DNA of 5,109 nt from SHNJ01 sp964458615 (GTDB lineage: Bacteria > Pseudomonadota > Alphaproteobacteria > SHNJ01), in the NCBI GenBank assembly GCA_964458615.1, contig CAYWJR010000081.1, positions 1 to 5,109 of the forward strand. Reading direction: 5' to 3'. Positions 3,610-5,109 of the stretch are shown here, piece by piece. A program made the translations under genes and the position numbers. The notes beneath the pieces were generated by a model. That model was not told the DNA's origin. It did no database searches and was given only the letters and a program-made list of their open reading frames with translations. Position 1 is the stretch's first letter. Each line of letters begins with the position of its first letter.

Positions 3610-5109
3610 TTGAGCAACGTCGTTATCGTCGAATCGCCCGCCAAGGCAAAGACCATTAATAAGTATCTGGGATCGGATTATACCGTCATCGCCAGCTTTG
3701 GCCATATACGCGACCTGCCGTCCAAAGACGGATCGGTCAGCCCGGATAATGATTTTTCCATGATCTGGAGTTTGGAAGACCGTGGCCAGCAACGCATCGC
3801 CGAAATCGTCAAGGCATTAAAAGGCGCCGATACTTTATATCTAGCGACCGATCCCGACCGCGAGGGGGAGGCGATTTCCTGGCACGTCAAAGAAGTATTA
3901 CAAGAAAAACGCGCGTTAAAGGATATTAACGTCCGCCGCGTCACGTTTAACGAAATCACAAAATCCGCCGTCAAAGAAGCATTCGATCATGCCCGTGACA
4001 TCGACGGCCAGTTGGTGGACGCGTATTTGGCGCGCCGCGCCTTGGATTATTTGGTTGGATTTAACATTTCGCCGATTTTGTGGCGTAAATTGCCGGGATC
4101 GCGTTCGGCCGGGCGGGTGCAATCGGTTGCCTTGCGTTTGATTTGTGAACGCGAATCGGAAATCGAAATATTCAAACCCGTGGAATATTGGAGTGTTTTG
4201 GGCACATTCAAATCCGCCAAGGGGCAGAATTTCGAATCGCGCCTGACCCATTTCAATTCCAAGAAATTGGAAAAATTCGATTTGAACAACAAAGACGCCG
4301 CCGACAATGTTTTGGCGACTTTGCAAACGCAACAATTCACCGTTGCCGACATCGACAAAAAAACCGTGCGCCGCAATCCATACGCGCCGTTTATCACATC
4401 GACATTGCAACAAGAAGCGTCGCGCAAATTGGGTTTAACCGCCAGCCGCACCATGCGACTGGCGCAGCAATTATACGAAGGCGTAGAAATCGGCGGCGAA
4501 ACGGTGGGTTTGATTACGTATATGCGTACCGACGGTATCACATTGTCGGGCGAAGCGATTGGCCAGGCGCGCCGCTACATCGAACGCGATTTCGGGAAAA
4601 ATTATCTGCCCGATTCGCCGCGCGCGTATGTCAGCAAGGCGAAAAACGCCCAAGAAGCGCACGAAGCGATTCGCCCAACCGATATTTTCAGAACGCCGCA
4701 GCAGATGGAAAAATATCTGGATGGCGAACAATATCGTTTGTATGAATTGATCTGGAAACGCNNNNNNNNNNACGCACCGTCGCTTGCCAAATGGAAAGCG
4801 CGGTTTTGGATCAAGTCGGCGCGGATCTAAAAAGCGGCGATGGAAAACATATTTTCCGCGCCACAGGTTCGGTTGTCGTGTTCGACGGATTTTTGAAATT
4901 GTACCAGGAAACTTTGGATGAACCCGAAGACGGCGAAGAAGGCGGTCGTTTGCCGCCATTGCAGCCGGGCGAAAATGTGGGCAAGGAAAATATCCGCAGC
5001 GAACAGCATTTTACCCAGCCGCCGCCGCGTTATTCCGAAGCAAGTCTGGTCAAAAAATTGGAAGAATTGGGCATTGGCCGCCCATCGACTTACGCCAGCA
5101 TCATTCAGG
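3610..5109 (+). CDS. topA: DNA topoisomerase I, 3' incomplete and interrupted by an assembly gap
   Basis: TopA is a type IA topoisomerase that relaxes negative supercoils by nicking and passing a single strand. It starts at TTG 3610 with MSNVVIVESPAKAKTI. The TOPRIM domain shows the catalytic E8 and the acidic triad in DPDREGE (D81, D83, E85). SRSAGRVQSVALRLI follows, at about 164-178. The active-site tyrosine is Tyr304 in GLITYMRTDG, and EAHEAIRPTD lies near 350. After W-K-R384 the sequence hits ten Ns at 4762-4771, and the annotated frame then fails and would stop at 4830. The correct frame resumes at 4773 with RTVACQMESAVLD and runs to the window edge, ending in GRPSTYASIIQ. Collapsing the gap gives about 495 residues here. 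The family is usually some 750-900 long, so the C-terminal zinc or accessory domains lie beyond the edge. Confidence 0.96.
4762..4771. other. Run of ten Ns (scaffold placeholder) inside topA
   Basis: Ten undetermined bases separate two contig ends. The left end finishes with ACGC (4758-4761) and the right end begins with ACGC (4772-4775). Merging these removes 14 nt and restores the TopA frame as W-K-R-T-V-A-C-Q-M, as expected in the family. The gap length is therefore artificial, and the apparent frameshift and stop at 4830 are not biological. Confidence 0.9.

Noticed and set aside
4776..4830. Apparent truncation of TopA with an unrelated tail and a stop at 4830
   Set aside because: It is an artefact of the ten-N placeholder. 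The correct frame continues one base earlier and matches TopA to the window edge.

Overview
This is a chromosomal housekeeping segment, most likely from an alphaproteobacterium of moderate GC content. The evidence is the gene order pyrB - plsY - dprA - topA on one strand, which matches the pyrB-pyrC-plsY-dprA-topA neighbourhood known from many alphaproteobacteria, plus clear family motifs in all four proteins. The lineage within the class cannot be fixed from this sequence. Leucine is very often encoded by TTG in all four large genes, and base composition and codon style look uniform across them, so nothing suggests recent transfer.

Layout. Positions 3-94 (minus strand) hold a complete tRNA-Ser(GCU) with an encoded CCA. 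Positions 95-566 hold no convincing gene. This stretch contains decayed repeats that resemble the 5' end and upstream flank of the tRNA, an 11-nt direct repeat, and an orphan plus-strand terminator-like hairpin. Positions 567-728 encode a 53-residue single-pass membrane protein of unknown function. The 82-nt gap before pyrB carries a good sigma70-type promoter whose -35 element sits in a palindrome. pyrB (811-1734), plsY (1739-2422) and dprA (2400-3569) follow with a 4-nt gap and then a 23-nt overlap, so they look like one translationally packed operon. topA (3610 to the right edge) starts 40 nt after dprA from TTG with a strong ribosome binding site and is incomplete at the right edge.

Function. 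The genes are linked by conserved synteny rather than by one pathway: the committed step of pyrimidine synthesis (PyrB), the first acylation of phospholipid synthesis (PlsY), single-strand DNA handling during transformation (DprA) and relaxation of negative supercoils (TopA). pyrC, which usually sits between pyrB and plsY in this cluster, is absent from that position.

The most solid unusual observation concerns the 10-N run inside topA. It is a scaffold placeholder that breaks the frame, and the contig ends on each side share ACGC; collapsing that overlap restores an intact TopA frame. The most interesting biological lead is the pyrB control region, where the promoter predicts an almost leaderless mRNA and palindromes cover both the -35 and the start codon. 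I found no evidence of a novel multi-gene system.
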